In this document: piece by piece, positions 1 through 15,887 of the stretch | Layout of the letters: every line of letters starts with the position of its first letter | How positions within the stretch are numbered: position 1 is the first letter of the stretch | Assembly: GCF_001039355.2 (NCBI RefSeq) | Contig: NW_019774881.1 | Location: 260,648 to 324,647, forward strand | Direction: 5' to 3' | From: Lingula anatina | Taxonomy: Eukaryota; Brachiopoda; Lingulata; Lingulida; Lingulidae | Length of the DNA stretch: 64,000 nt | Made by a program: the position numbers and the translations under genes | The notes under the pieces: generated by a model | Databases searched by the model: none | Seen by the model: only the letters and a program-made list of their open reading frames with translations | What the model was told of the DNA's origin: nothing

Positions 1-94
1 TAATTTTCATTTTTGAATTAAAATTAACCAATGGGAATGTTCACTTCAACTGACACCATATTCCATGTTAATAGTCGATCTTCACCGATTTCAG

Positions 95-3193
<3,099 letters not shown>

Positions 3194-6100
3194 CATGTTA
3201 TGCAAAGTAACCAGGCACCATGAGCACAATCAAAAGTAAGACCTCCTTTAAGTCTCCCTCTCCACGGACATTTTGTTTGGGACGTCTCCTTATTTCAGCG
3301 TGGTTTGGTTTGGTTTGGTTCCTTAGTAGGTAGGAGTGTGCTGTGAGCCTATTCACTAGTCTGTAACCCCCCCCCCTTTTTCTTTTTTTTTTTTTTCGGG
3401 AAATTTCGTTATAGAGTCTGGCACATTTTGTCTGAAATTTTAACCCAATGGACTGTTTTATATATTTCATATTTATGTGATATTTCATTTTATCCTAATT
3501 TCAGTAACAGATTGTATGTTAAATTTAAATTTGAATTCCTATGTAAAGATAATTAAAATGTTTAATCTGATGATGTTATTATGGTAATAGCAGTGCTGTC
3601 TGGAATAAGCTCAAAAGTTGTATCGGCATATAAATGTACTGATTTCATTCCCCACTTGTGAAGAAAAGAAAAATCTGCCTTTAAGATTCTAATTCTGATT
3701 TTAAGATTGAATATCAAATAATAAAATTTTCAATTTGAGAATCACATGTTGATTCCAAAAAAAGCATAATTTTATTCTTGATACATCAATTGCAGTATTA
3801 AGATAAAGGATACATTTATGCAAAGCCTTTTGAATTTAATTCATAATAGCATGATATATGCTGGTGTGCCATGAAGGTCTGTTTGGGTGTTTGTGAAGTT
3901 CTAATTTATCAACTAACACAGTGGGTTCCACAATTAACATTCATTAGGGCCTAAGTAGTTCATATTTTTAGTTGCTTTCTTATTTACCAGCTACTCATGT
4001 CCAAGGATTTTCTTGAAAAGGGTTGAGCATGTTATTAAGAATATAAAGTATACTAATTTTATGCAATTAAGACGGTTGTAGAAACAAAAGGTGCAACATT
4101 GCCCTTTCCTTAAAGAAATTGCTTCAAAGAATGTTGAAATGTCCTACACATAATAGATATTTTATCCAGTTACTCTTACCATTATTAAATGGACAAATAA
4201 TTCTTATCTACTTTTAACTGAAGTAAACAAACATTTTGGACTAAAAGTTTAGTCCAATTCTTTGGCTAAAGCTCTTGCATATGCGAAGCCGCTCACCCCC
4301 AGTTGAATGAAACTTTGACTTAACTTAGTAGAAGTTATAACCGAGTAACTTATTTGTTGTAGTGATAAAACATGTACATGTACTGCCCAAGTATTCAGTA
4401 TCATCCTTGTAACATGCATAAACTTATATTTTGATAGGTTTTAGACAGTGACCCCAGTATGAAAGGGAGAGGATCAACATCCTTGGTGTTTCTAGCAGCA
4501 GGCTTCGTCTCATACCCAGAACCATGACAGCTTCCAAGAAATAGATCTTCACTCAATGCTCTCGCTGCTGCAGAGTCTCAGAATATAGCCGTTTCTAGTA
4601 CTTTGCCGTATATATAGAATTCATACTTTCGACAGCTGATGTTAGAGAACCGTCTATGTAGCAACTGCCTTGTTTTGGATGTACTGTATCTTAATGGTGT
4701 ACTACATAAATAAACAGTTGCCTTATATTCATTGCAGAATTGCTGCTTAGAGATATGGTAATAGACATGTCTAAAATAAAAATCAATTGTAGGCATTATC
4801 ATTTGTCTTTACTGAGTAAGAGCAGAGCACAAGCTGTTATATCTTAAGGTTTTTCTGATATAGTGGGAACCAATAACTTATTTGCCCTGATGTGTAATGT
4901 GATCTTTTAGATTGAGTCATCTCATTACAATGTTTAATCTGTTCAGAAATAATACCCATGTTGAAATTGGATGTTTTTCAATGTTAAACACCTGCAAGCT
5001 TTATTGTTTTCCAAGTGAGTCTCAGACGGTGCTTCCAGTTCTACAATTGCACACACACAAAAAGAAATAGCCATTGCCAATTGAATCTTAACTTAAGGAT
5101 GAACAGGGCCAGATCTTCAGGAAAGAGATTGACAAAGGAAAAGTTCATTTACAATAAAAACACAGCTTAAATTCCTGGGTGGGGTGGGGGGTTTGACTTG
5201 CACTGCATGTTAGAGGGCAAATGAATTCTGTGTTTGGATTTTGTGATGTTCATTTTAGAAAGAAACACGCATTCCTACTGCCTGGAGGAACCAAAAATAT
5301 TGACCAGCCTTTGACAGGGTCCATTTGCACCAAGTTAACTCTGCCGTCTACTGGCACTGAAAAAAAATCATTGTAGTAGTTACAAGATAAACATTAGGTG
5401 GCCGTTTTAAATCGTATTCAAAGCTATGTTGCTATGGTAATAGTTACCATAGTAATAAGACACTAAGTATTGATTTGATTACTTATTCTATGTTGAGAAG
5501 TAACTGTTATAATGGTTATGGTAGAAATGTTTGTACATTTGCGCACCATTTTGTAAAGTTGCATTGTAAGATAATCACATAATTTATTTGACCGTAGTTG
5601 ATCTACATCCAGAATGTGTATCATTGGGACTTTTTGTCCAGGGTTTCCAGGAAAAAAAGTCTTCTTGAAATATTGAACACTAAAGCAAGCTGTTAGAACT
5701 GGCCTTTCTTTCACGGTGTTGTTCTTGTAATATAAGAAATGGTCCATTTTTAACCAAGATGCAAAACATCATTGAAAATTTAGACACTTGTGTAAATTTA
5801 CATAACTTGTCTGTTAGTGTAGCCTGTACATTTGTCACAGTTTCTCTGCTTTTTTGTCACATGTAGTGAGGGACGTGGGCAATTGTTTTAGTTAATTTTT
5901 TTTTTTAATTATTATTGTAAACTTGGTCCATACTGCTGTAAATGTGTTGTTTATGTTGTGTGCTCAGTTGTAGATTGTTAAGTCCATCTGGCTTCATCTA
6001 CATTTGAAATGATGATCTACAGTATTTGAAATGATGTAATTTCTGGGTACTCTGTCTGCTAATGCTAATATTATAGTCACATGGTCCAGGCTAAAATTTA

Positions 6101-7487
6101 AACATGTTCCCGTGTCACTGACATTGCAGACATTTTGCTTTTTCAAAGAGGAAATACCAATTTTTTAATACTCATCATTTCTTACATCCCATTGTGGATA
6201 AAACTAAGAAGTCTCGGTTTTGTTTGGTTCTTGTATTTGAACCCACTATTTTGCTAAATTTTATGAAAGTGCACTACTTGTGCATGTTTTTGATCTTTGA
6301 CCCCATTCCCATAGATTTTTAGATCGATCTATCCCCGTGGGGAGTCTCACTAGATTGGTGTCAGCCTGACTGGCTTAAACGTCTGTCCCACCTGTCCCGC
6401 AATTTAGCGTGAACCCCCAAGGAGTTAGGTCGATCTGGATAGATCGATCTAAATCTATGGGAATGCACTCTTTGACATTTAAAATCCTAATTGGGTCTTA
6501 TTCTTGTCCATTGTATGCCAAGTCTGTTTTAGACACATTCTATTCCTTGTCATTATAAAGGACCAGAACTTTCCGCTTCAGTACCTTCTTCACGGGTGTC
6601 CAGTTTCTGCTGGGACATTCTATGCAAGGACTACTGGATAACCTCATTTAAGTATCACCCTTTGTGTTAAAATTTGAGGCAATATATCAAAGCTTCATCA
6701 TGATACTAGGTGGACCATTTTGGTGGAAGTTATGAGACAAATAACATGGGGAAAAGAAGTGGTCGACCACAGATTTGCTTCAGGTGATATATTGATTTCT
6801 GCATTTTGTGTCGAGTGTGCTCACGATTAAATAAGGTGCATTGTACATTTCCATTCATCATTTTATGTATTATAGGTATTTGTAAATATGGTATAGGCCA
6901 TTAGTTGTATGCTATATACAGATATAGTATGGCATGTGTTAGATTTGCTGTACATGAAGTATCGTATAGCATGTTATTAGAATTTTTTTAATTACTATTA
7001 TTATTAAGTACATGCCCATTGTACTGTTTTACTCTGTGTATTTATTACCTGTGCTCATCTCATCATTTTCATGTTTTGTTATAATAAATCGAAGTAAAGC
7101 TAAGGCGACCATGTTTCTGTCATCTGTGAAGTTCAGAACATTTCAGAACTGTCTGATCGATATCTTGCATTTATATAGAAAATTGGGGTCAAAACTCATT
7201 TCTGAATTTACCTTGCGATTGTAATTTGAAAATACCTCCGTTAACATTTTTTTAAATGGAGAAAATTCCAAAGTCTTAATAAGTTATAAAAAAGTCAATG
7301 AACTTGTACAATTCCGGTTTATTGTACTATTCATATTTCCCTATGAATATAAAAAATGTACAATGAACAAGACTCTCCATTGTACTATTCACATTTCCAC
7401 ATGAATAAAAAAAATTTACAATTAAATCTCTCTATTGGCATATGTACATAAGCAGTCTCTCTCTCTCTCTCTCTGCGTACATAAATA
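3194..7487. other. Convergent 3' region between AGAP and GATAD1
   Basis: About 4.3 kb without a supported gene, downstream of both flanking genes, so it probably holds both 3' UTRs. An AATAAA on the plus strand at 4709-4714 could serve AGAP, and a minus-strand AATAAA at 7318-7323 could serve GATAD1. A short GGTTT tandem run lies near 3300-3320 and a C/T homopolymer block near 3366-3395. A small inverted-repeat transposon at 6302-6468 is listed separately. A direct repeat of a roughly 60-bp AT-rich unit containing TTGTACTATTCA occurs at about 7318-7410. Confidence 0.5.
6302..6468. mobile_element. MITE-like element with terminal inverted repeats and 8-bp target duplication
   Basis: About 167 bp. 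The left end (6304-6334) and right end (6437-6465) are inverted copies, sharing CATTCCCATAGAT and TAGATCGATCTA. The 8-bp word TCTTTGAC flanks the element at 6294-6301 and 6469-6476, as expected of a target-site duplication from a hAT-like DNA transposon. It has no coding capacity. A related element with the same end motif lies at 39821-40066. Confidence 0.75.
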
Positions 7488-9263
7488 TTATGTCTCACTC
7501 TTAACATGAATATCATCAGTTTCTACAGTTCCACTAAATATTTCATCAGTAGTAGGTAACTTGGTTATCTTGGGTCCCACACGGGTCCAGATAAAGCCCA
7601 AGTCTGGCTTAGTAGGTAGGGTGGGGTAAGGGGCCACCTTGGCACGAAAATAGTCCGAGGGAGCATGACATATAAAGTCCATACAGTCCAGGACTCTTGG
7701 GAGATCCTCCTCGGGACCTGAAATAACAACAAATTAATGAAAATATATTTAAGTCTAAAATTTAACGTCCAGCAGACTTCACATGAAAAGAGAAGTTATT
7801 TTAAATGTAATTGTTAAGATATCTAAAAAATTTTTTTTTAAATATTGTGATTTCAGATGAAAACAAGTTCTCGTGAGAGCTCTTTGCCACCTACCTAGAA
7901 TGAAAGTAGCTGGGTCAAATTCATCTTTCTTGCTCTCTGTGGTAGGTAGCAGCCACGTGATCACAGCACTTTTCTGGGCAAACTGGTCTTGAAGGAAACC
8001 ACGGATTTGAGCAAAGTAGATTCCCCCTCCATGATCCATCAGTGAAACTATGTCCCCAACTTGCCAGTACATACCCTGAATTGAATTTTTATCTATTTAT
8101 TTATATATTTAATTTTTTGCTCACACTTTCGTTGAATATTGATTTTGATAGGGCATTTCCTTCTTCAATGAACAATATTCCAAGAGACTCCTTTAAAATG
8201 TGCAGAGTGAAACACATAGCTATGAAATGAAGACAAGTAAAAATGAGCATTCACTGTAAAATTGTTATTAATTTGAATGCAAGGTTGCATAGTTCACTGT
8301 ATTGATATGTTCTAACCTCAGTTACCCATCCGAAAGACCCAGGTCAAACATGGGCCCTTGGGTAGCAACCTGTAAATATTTTGTTTTTGTCTTTTTCTTG
8401 TTACAAAACAGTTGTCAAATAACAAATGGTGTGCTTGCAAAAAATGCTACTGTTAAAATCAATAACATGTCCTATTATAAAAAATATGTGCTACAGCAAA
8501 TGTATGCAGAGCTTTTACCTTGAAGAAGATGTAATCACTGGTAACAATGGTTGCTACTGATACAGCTGCTTTTATGGGCTGTGAATAGAAAAATGAATAG
8601 TATATGTCATACTTTGATGTCCAGTTAATATTACATATCAATCAAAAGGTCCTGAAATGCAAATGTTAAGGAATACTTTCTGCCAACTGTATTTCAAAGT
8701 TTCAAAGAATCTTCATCCTGCCCTCATGATCTTAAAGCTAATACGCAGTCTACCCTTTTAAAGAAGCAATAGAACAGAAGAAACCAGAAGAAATTTATGC
8801 CACAAGATTTTTTGTTAGAAAAATCTTTAAATAACAAAATAAGAGAACATGAGCTGAGAAGTGTTTGCTAAGTACTCACATTTTTCTTAAAAATAACCCT
8901 TCTATTTTTTCCCTTTGTCGCCAAAGATTTGGTCGAATTTTGAACCCTGTTCTTCGACGGCTTTATTCTAGCACTCTTCCGAACACCTGTGTTATTACTG
9001 GTTGAAGTCTTTTCTTCTTTCACCTGTGTTCTGGAAGAGGTCGACGTTTCACGTTCACGTTCTGTGGAAGTGACCGGCATGTTCCCGTTACCAGCTGTCC
9101 CAGAGACCACCGACCCAGGCCCTGCGAGAAGGACCTCTTTCCCGCCGTTCAAAACCTTCAGTCCACAAGAATTACATAGCACTTCTCCCTGCGAATTCTT
9201 CCGCCACATTGTTGAAGTGTTTGTTTTGCATGTAGCACATAGTGGTTTTACCCCAAAAGGCAT
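7488..9263 (-). CDS. GATAD1: GATA zinc finger domain-containing protein 1
   Basis: Four minus-strand exons join in frame: 8880-9263, 8519-8578, 7895-8075 and 7488-7717, giving 284 residues (human GATAD1 is about 269). The N-terminus MPFGVKPLC begins a GATA-type finger C-x2-C-x17-C-x2-C (CATC to CNSC, residues 9-32). A Ser/Thr/Lys-rich linker with basic RKSARIK follows. The C-terminal BAH-like half contains YWQVGDIVSLMD, YFAQIRGFLQDQ, FDPATFILGPEEDLPR and DFICHAPSDYF, all characteristic of this family. The family is known to bind H3K4me3-marked promoters in Sin3/HDAC-type complexes. The start is the first ATG before the conserved MPFG block. The phases 0, 0 and 1 across the introns support the model. 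Confidence 0.95.
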
Positions 9264-10733
9264 TTTTTCGGTTTAAAAATCTTGATTTTTCCCGAATTCT
9301 TTCAACAAGATTTCAGTTTTGTCTCATTATCGATGTGAAATTGATCCTTACTACGCGTCGATACTAAAGCTTACATCGTGCCAAGAAAATCCTATCTAAT
9401 GCCGTCCTCGTGCTGCTATTAAATCGACTGCTCATTAGATAAAAACGGCGTTTTTTTTTTTTTTTTTTTTTTTAATTTGTTTTCCAGCCCCAGTCAACTT
9501 ACTAGCAATCTTCTATAAAATTTGATTTAAGTGCATTAACTTCCGCACTTTAAAAAAGAGAGAAATGAAAAAGACATCAAAATCGTCGCTGTACTTAAAC
9601 TTGCTCACAGTTTCGTTGAATATTGATTTTGATATGGTATTTCCTTCTTCAATGAACTGAAGCAAAAATGCGCGCGTGATAACAGACACGTTTATTCCCA
9701 TTCACTGTGTTTTACAACATCTACACGGCACCTGTTCAGATAGTCCGCCCCAGATAGCCATAGGGCCTATATACGAGGGTTTTCTAACGCAGATACCGTA
9801 GGCCATAACATGCATGGTGGTTGAGTCGTTAAATTGAGCGTTCGTGCTCACAAATCTGAGGCTTGAGCTGGCAATTGATAGCTAATTCGTTTTTAAAACC
9901 TGATCTCGAGGTACAGAGGGCACTGCGTATGTGGCTCGTACGTAGGCCTACTGGTAATTTTAAAACTCGCATATACTGATACAGAACGGAAATTTTTTAA
10001 CTTAAAAAGCTTGTAACTTTTCACAAAGTCCAAGTCACAAAGTCAAGTAAATATTTATTAATTGTTTTAAATTACAAATTTTCGAGATTACGGCTCCAGA
10101 ATACTAGCCAAACTCACTGAATTCAGGGCGCATGCAGTGTGAGTGTGTGTGTATGATAACAAGTGGGGTCAAACTGATAACCTGTAGTATCGGGTGACAA
10201 ATACCTAGTAGGCCTAGGCCTATTACATGTGTATATCCACGATATTTCCACTGAACAGGCAACGTGAAAGACAGTTCAGACAGCCAAGGTCGCGGTATGA
10301 ATAGCCAGACGTTTCTACATGCACAGACGACCTCGAACGACAATGGATGGGTCAGATCAAGGACGCCCTTGAACTCTGAACTCTGAACAGTAAGACTCCA
10401 GAAAAACTGATTCTTGGGAAGACAGTCTGGACAGTGGGTGATGCTATAAACTCTACTGACATTACAAAGGTCGTTGTTGAATTGTTCAGACAGATGACAG
10501 ATGACCGTTGCCATATTGCAAGGTCACACTCGAAAGAAGTCCAGTTTAGTCCGATCACTTTGCATGAAAGTCAGCGGAAAGTGAGACCAGCCAGTGACAT
10601 TCTAGACAAACAAGTTGACACAACTCTGCTGCATTAGCGATAGGAATATCCATTTTGTGTAAACACAGCGGTGACACACTGATAAATGTAGACCCCCTAT
10701 CAGATAATACTTTTATAAAACAGGTTCAAGAAG
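9264..10733. other. Intergenic spacer between GATAD1 and the acyltransferase gene
   Basis: Divergent spacer holding the GATAD1 promoter side and the upstream side of the acyltransferase. It contains a T homopolymer near 9450-9473. An AT-rich word TTTTATAAAACAG at 10711-10723 lies just before the acyltransferase ATG; it could be a TATA box or an acceptor of a 5' UTR intron. No protein-coding support is visible on either strand. Confidence 0.45.
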
Positions 10734-13700
10734 ATGCCTGGTGATAAAGACGATGCTTTACATAATGGTGTGGCTGACGACGGGCTTCCTCCATCAATGA
10801 AAAATAGGACGACGGAAAGCGTTTCCCTAGCAGGGGTCACTTCTACCTCAGAGGAGTTGAAAAAGGTGACTTTTGATAAATCACCACACGTTGAGACTTA
10901 CACAGATACAATGGAAGTAAGCGAGATGACCAAAACCAATTTTTATACAGGGCCAACCGACAACGTGGTCTTGAGGACATTTCGCAATGCGCTCACATCA
11001 ATCTGGGAATTCATTACCGCTTTAGCTGCATTCCTCCTGCTACTGGTCCTTTTGCCAGTGCTTCTTCCGCTGTCTCTTAGTTTTCGCATATATAGACGGG
11101 TTGACGAACAGATTATTAGATACAAAACAAATGGAGAAGCAGCGGTAAGGAATGGAAACATGTTATGTTATGTTATGTTATGTTATGTTATGTTATGTTA
11201 TGTCAAAAAGAGCTGAATACAATTTGCCCAATTTATGTATTGCTCAGCTATAGTTTTAACATGTGAAAATACAATGTAATATCATTCCAAGACATTTTTC
11301 GCTTTACTTTCCAATTTATTAACTTTGCATAATCTCAGGTGGAGTTCTAATTTCAGGTGATAAAAGGCGTAGATTCGATATGGTTGCAAGACACACCGAA
11401 CAACCGTGCCATCATAAATGCCATCCTCGCTGCCAAGGGACAGGGTGACGTCATCAAGTGGAGAGAAATCTTGTTGAAAAAGTTTGTCTTAGCAAAGAAC
11501 GATCACGGGGAAATCCTCTTTCCAAAACTGAGGGAGTACCCCACGACATTGCTCCACAGGTACGAGTAGGACCCCCTGCGTCAGTTTTAAATTGCGTGGT
11601 TAGCAACTTAGATTTTATATTGTAGTGTAGAGATGGGTTTAATACAAACTGGACGTCTATGATGATTTTCCTCAATAAGCGGTCAACAATTTGGACAGAA
11701 CATCCGTGTCTGAAACATCCACTACAGGATAACCTTCAATGTGCGTATGAAGTCCCATGTAAAATTGTCTTTGTGCACATACACTGCATGGAATATTTTT
11801 CAACGTTTTCATGACATACAGTCATGGTAAGCTTATGCAAAGCAGCAAAAGACTTGTAGGGCCCTTAAATATTTTATATGTATTTTACACACCTTTTTTT
11901 TTTAATTTCAGATACATATGGATGCCCGAAAAGGACTTTGACATAGCCAACCACGTGTATATGTATGATGGACTTCCCCTCAAAAACAAGAAAGACCTTG
12001 AAGAATGTGTTGGAAAATTAAGTCAGAGAGCATTTAAGAAGAGGCAGGCACAGTGGGAGGTTATTGTCATACCCCCAACGAAGGACGCAGGCGGCACTTA
12101 CTATGCTCTATTTCGCGCCCACCATTCTATTGCTGACGGCATTTCCTTCGTGAGAGCGTTCCTGCAAAACCTTGTGGACAATCCGCTCAAAGAAGAAGAA
12201 ACAAAACGGTACGCTTCGACTGTGTCTAAAACCTGGTTTACGATCGCGGCCATTTTTTTCGGACCGAAATTAGCGCTCCAGCGACTGGCGGCGGTTGGCG
12301 ATCACAGTTGTCTGCACGGGCGGGAAATGTCCGGCGTGAAGCTGGTCACTTGGTCTGATCCCATCAGCCTAGCGTTAGTGAAAAAGATCAAAAATGCCAC
12401 AAAAACAACAGTCAACGACGTCCTTATGTCTTGCATGGCGGGCGCTTTCACTGACTACTTTGCTTCTCGCAAAGAAATCCCACCGACACATTTGTTGACT
12501 ACAATCCCCGTTGCCTTACAAGCAGCGTCGGAGGAAATCAGTCTCGAAAACCGTTTTTCCCTAGTTTTCCTACGTCTTCCTACCTCCATCTCAGATGACA
12601 TAGAGCGTCTCCGAGTTACCAAACAGCGCATGGACGCAATCAAACGCACGCCAGAGCCCCTTGTGAATGAGTTTCTGATACGTTACAGCATGAGCCGTTT
12701 ACCGGGCAGCCTCACGCGGCGGCTGTTTGATGGACTTGGAAGGAAATCTTCGATGATTTTATCCAACGTTCCTGGTCCTCAGCATCACATACAGATAGCT
12801 GGAAGTGAGGTCACCATGATGACATTTTGGCCACCACAAAGAGCTAATGTTGGTGAGTGCCATTCATTCAACCATTCATCCACCTATCCATCCATCTGTT
12901 TATATCTCTGCGTGTTATCTTTTCCCTTGGGGGGGGGGGGGGAATCAAAATTTTATAAATANAAAGCGTTTCCCTAGCAGGGGTCACTTCTACCTCAGAG
13001 GAGTTGAAAAAGGTGACTTTTGATAAATCACCATACGTTGAGACTTACACAGATACAATGGAAGTAAGCGAGATGACCAAAACCAATTTTTATACAGGGC
13101 CAACCGACAACGTGGTCTTGAGGACATTTCGCAATGCGCTCACATCAATCTGGGAATTCATTACCGCTTTAGCTGCATTCCTCCTGCTACTGGTCCTTTT
13201 GCCAGTGCTTCTTCCGCTGTCTCTTAGTTTTCGCATATATAGACGGGTTGACGAACAGATTATTAGATACAAAACAAATGGAGAAGCAGCGGTAAGGAAT
13301 GGAAACATGTTATGTTATGTTATGTTATGTTATGTTATGTCAAAAAGAGCTGAATACAATTTGCCCAATTAATGTATTGCTCAGCTATAGTTTTAACATG
13401 TGAAAATACAATGTAATATCATTCCAAGACATTTTTCGCTTTACTTTCCAATTTACTAACTTTGCATAATCTCAGGTGGAGTTCTAATTTCAGGTGATAA
13501 AAGGCGTAGATTCGATATGGTTGCAAGACACACCGAACAACCGTGCCATCATAAATGCCATCCTCGCTGCCAAGGGACAGGGTGACGTCATCAAGTGGAG
13601 AGAAATCTTGTTGAAAAAGTTTGTTTTAGCAAAGAACGATCACGGGGAAATCCTCTTTCCAAAACTGAGGGAGTACCCCACGACATTGCTCCACAGGTAC

Positions 13701-15529
13701 GAGTAGGACCCCCTGAGAGGTTTTGCGTCAGTTTTAAATCGTGGTTAGCAACTTACATTTTATATTGTAGTGTAGAGATGGGTTTAATACAAACTGGACG
13801 TCTATGATGATTTTCCTCAATAAGCGGTTAACAATTTGGACAGAACATCCGTGTCTGAAACATCCACTACAGGATAACCTTCAATGTGCGTATGAAGTCC
13901 CATGTAAAATTGTCTTTGTGCGCATACACTGCATGGAATATTTTTCAACGTTTTCATGACATACAGTCATGGTAAGCTTAAGCAAAGCAGCAAAAGACTT
14001 GTAGGGCCCTTAAATATTTTACATGTATTTTACACACCTTTTTTTTTAATTTCAGATACATATGGATGCCCGAAAAGGATTTTGACATAGCCAACCACGT
14101 GTATATGTATGATGGACTTCCCCTCAAAAACAAGAAAGACCTTGAAGAATGTGTTGGAAAATTAAGTCAGAGAGCATTTAAGAAGAGACAGGCACAGTGG
14201 GAGGTTATTGTCATACCCCCAACGAAGGACGCAGGCGACACTTACTATGCTCTATTTCGCGCCCACCATTCTATTGCTGACGGCATTTCCTTCGTGAGAG
14301 CGTTCCTGCAAAACCTTGTGGACAATCCGCTCGAAGAAGAAGAAACAAAACGGTACGCTTCGACTGTGTCTAAAACCTGGTTTACGATCGCGGCCATTTT
14401 TTTCGGACCGAAATTAGCGCTCCAGCGACTGGCGGCGGTTGGCGATCACAGTTGTCTGCACGGGCGGGAAATGTCCGGCGTGAAGCTGGTCACTTGGTCT
14501 GATCCCATCAGCCTAGCGTTAGTGAAAAAGATCAAAAATGCCACAAAAACAACAGTCAACGACGTCCTTATGTCTTGCATGGCGGGCGCTTTCACTGACT
14601 ACTTTGCCTCTCGCAATGAAATCCCACCGACACATTTGTTGACTACAATCCCCGTTGCCTTACAAGCAGCGTCGGAGGAAATCAGTCTCGAAAACCGTTT
14701 TTCCCTAGTTTTCCTACGTCTTCCTACCTCCATCTCAGATGACATAGAGCGTCTCCGAGTTACCAAACAGCGCATGGACGCAATCAAACGCACGCCAGAG
14801 CCCCTTGTGAATGAGTTTCTGATACGTTACAGCATGAGCCGTTTACCGGGCAGCCTCACGCGGCGGCTGTTTGACGGACTTGGAAGGAAATCTTCGATGA
14901 TTTTATCCAACGTTCCTGGTCCTCAGCATCACATACAGATAGCTGGAAGTGAGGTCACCATGATGACATTTTGGCCACCACAAAGAGCTAATGTTGGTGA
15001 GTGCCATTCATTCAACCATTCATCCACCTATCCATCCATCTGTTTATATCTCTGCGTGTTATCTTTTCCCTTGGGGGGGGGGGGGGATCAAAATTTTATA
15101 AATATGAGACCTTTTATCAAAATATCTTATATTTTTTACAATTTATTTTGTCTTTTTTTTTCATTATTTCGTCTTTATTCTATTTGCGTTTTTTATCAGT
15201 TTCAATTCGTTTCATCACTACATGCATGTGTTTGTGTTTAGTCCTATTCATTTCAATTTAGACTAAGTTTGGGCCTGTGGATTGGTTTGATTGCAATATA
15301 TTTTTTCCTGTCACATAAATTAATGTAGTTTATAGGCATTTAGTGTCTAAATTCCCGTTTTTTCCACTCTTTTTCCCCTGCAGGCATCGGTATCTCCATC
15401 TTTAGTTATGCCGGTGACGTCATAGTTGGCGTGGAAGTGGACCAGGTTATCATGTCGGAACCACGAGAACTTACGAGATTTTTTAAAAGCCGTCTGCAGT
15501 CACTTGCCAGACAAACCAAAGTTGAATAA
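10734..15529 (+). CDS. WS/DGAT-type wax ester synthase / diacylglycerol acyltransferase-like protein
   Basis: The gene model uses exons 10734-11144, 11357-11559 and 11912-12852, or their second copies, then the unique last exon 15384-15529. The joined reading frame is 1701 nt, 566 residues. Residues about 91-117 form a strongly hydrophobic membrane segment followed by basic residues. The acyltransferase motif HH-x3-DG reads HHSIADG at residues 275-281. The C-terminal half has SNVPGP followed by GIGISIFSYAGDVIVGVEVD, typical of the WSD1 C-terminal domain (DUF1298). From family knowledge these enzymes esterify acyl-CoA to fatty alcohol or diacylglycerol at membranes; the substrate here is not known. 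The middle of the span holds the repeated exons 1-3. An AATAAA overlaps the stop codon (15525-15530), so it should not be taken automatically as the poly(A) signal. Confidence 0.85.
10816..12961 (+). repeat. Direct duplicated block 1, copy A (ends at single N 12962)
   Basis: Nearly identical to 12963-15104. Base 10816 aligns with the first base after the N. The blocks differ by scattered substitutions, a microsatellite change and poly-G length. This pattern is expected from two overlapping allelic contigs joined by one N. Confidence 0.9.
11161..11200. repeat. TGTTA pentanucleotide microsatellite, length-variable
   Basis: Eight TGTTA units in intron 1 of the acyltransferase, 16 nt after the splice donor. 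The second copy at about 13308-13337 has six units, so the array varies between the two assembled copies. Confidence 0.9.
12963..14996 (+). pseudogene. Second (probably allelic) copy of acyltransferase exons 1-3
   Basis: Exons 12963-13291 (5' truncated at the N), 13494-13696 and 14056-14996 repeat the first three exons. The copy starts inside exon 1 with no ATG and shares the only last exon at 15384-15529. Protein differences seen between the copies are few: His/Tyr in exon 1, and Gly/Asp, Lys/Glu and Lys/Asn in exon 3; the HH-x3-DG motif is intact in both. I read this as the other haplotype of the same gene, not a true pseudogene or paralogue. Confidence 0.75.
12963..15104 (+). repeat. Direct duplicated block 1, copy B
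   Basis: Partner of 10816-12961. After 15104 the sequence becomes unique and continues to the last acyltransferase exon. Confidence 0.9.
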
Positions 15530-15887
15530 AGGAAAAATGAAAAAGAAAGACAGGTTTGCTAAAATATAAAATTTTTTTAAAAACATGCATGCATGATGTA
15601 GCCTGTAGGCACTGAACTGGTGGAACTAATACACGTAGGCCTACTTTGTTAAGGGGGGATAGGGGGCACAGAGAATTTTTAAAAAGTTGCTTCGTTAATG
15701 AAAAGAATGTAGACCTGGAAATTTTTACTGTGGGATTAAGTATAGAGCACTATGTGCCCCCCCCCCCGCCCCCCTGCACGATCTGCAGTTGTGCCTTTGA
15801 TGTTTAAAATCAAATGATAGGTTCCTACAACAATACTAGGCCTACTTTGGATCATAGTTTCATTGACTTGGATTATTAAACATCGTG

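Noticed and set aside
4438-4530. Possible alternative last AGAP exon after a GTAATG donor at 3150
   Set aside because: Tried joins at several acceptors hit a stop after a few codons; the unspliced ending matches the family better.
10104-10514. 136-codon minus-strand frame upstream of the acyltransferase
   Set aside because: Overlapping frames on both strands and no recognisable feature; likely chance.
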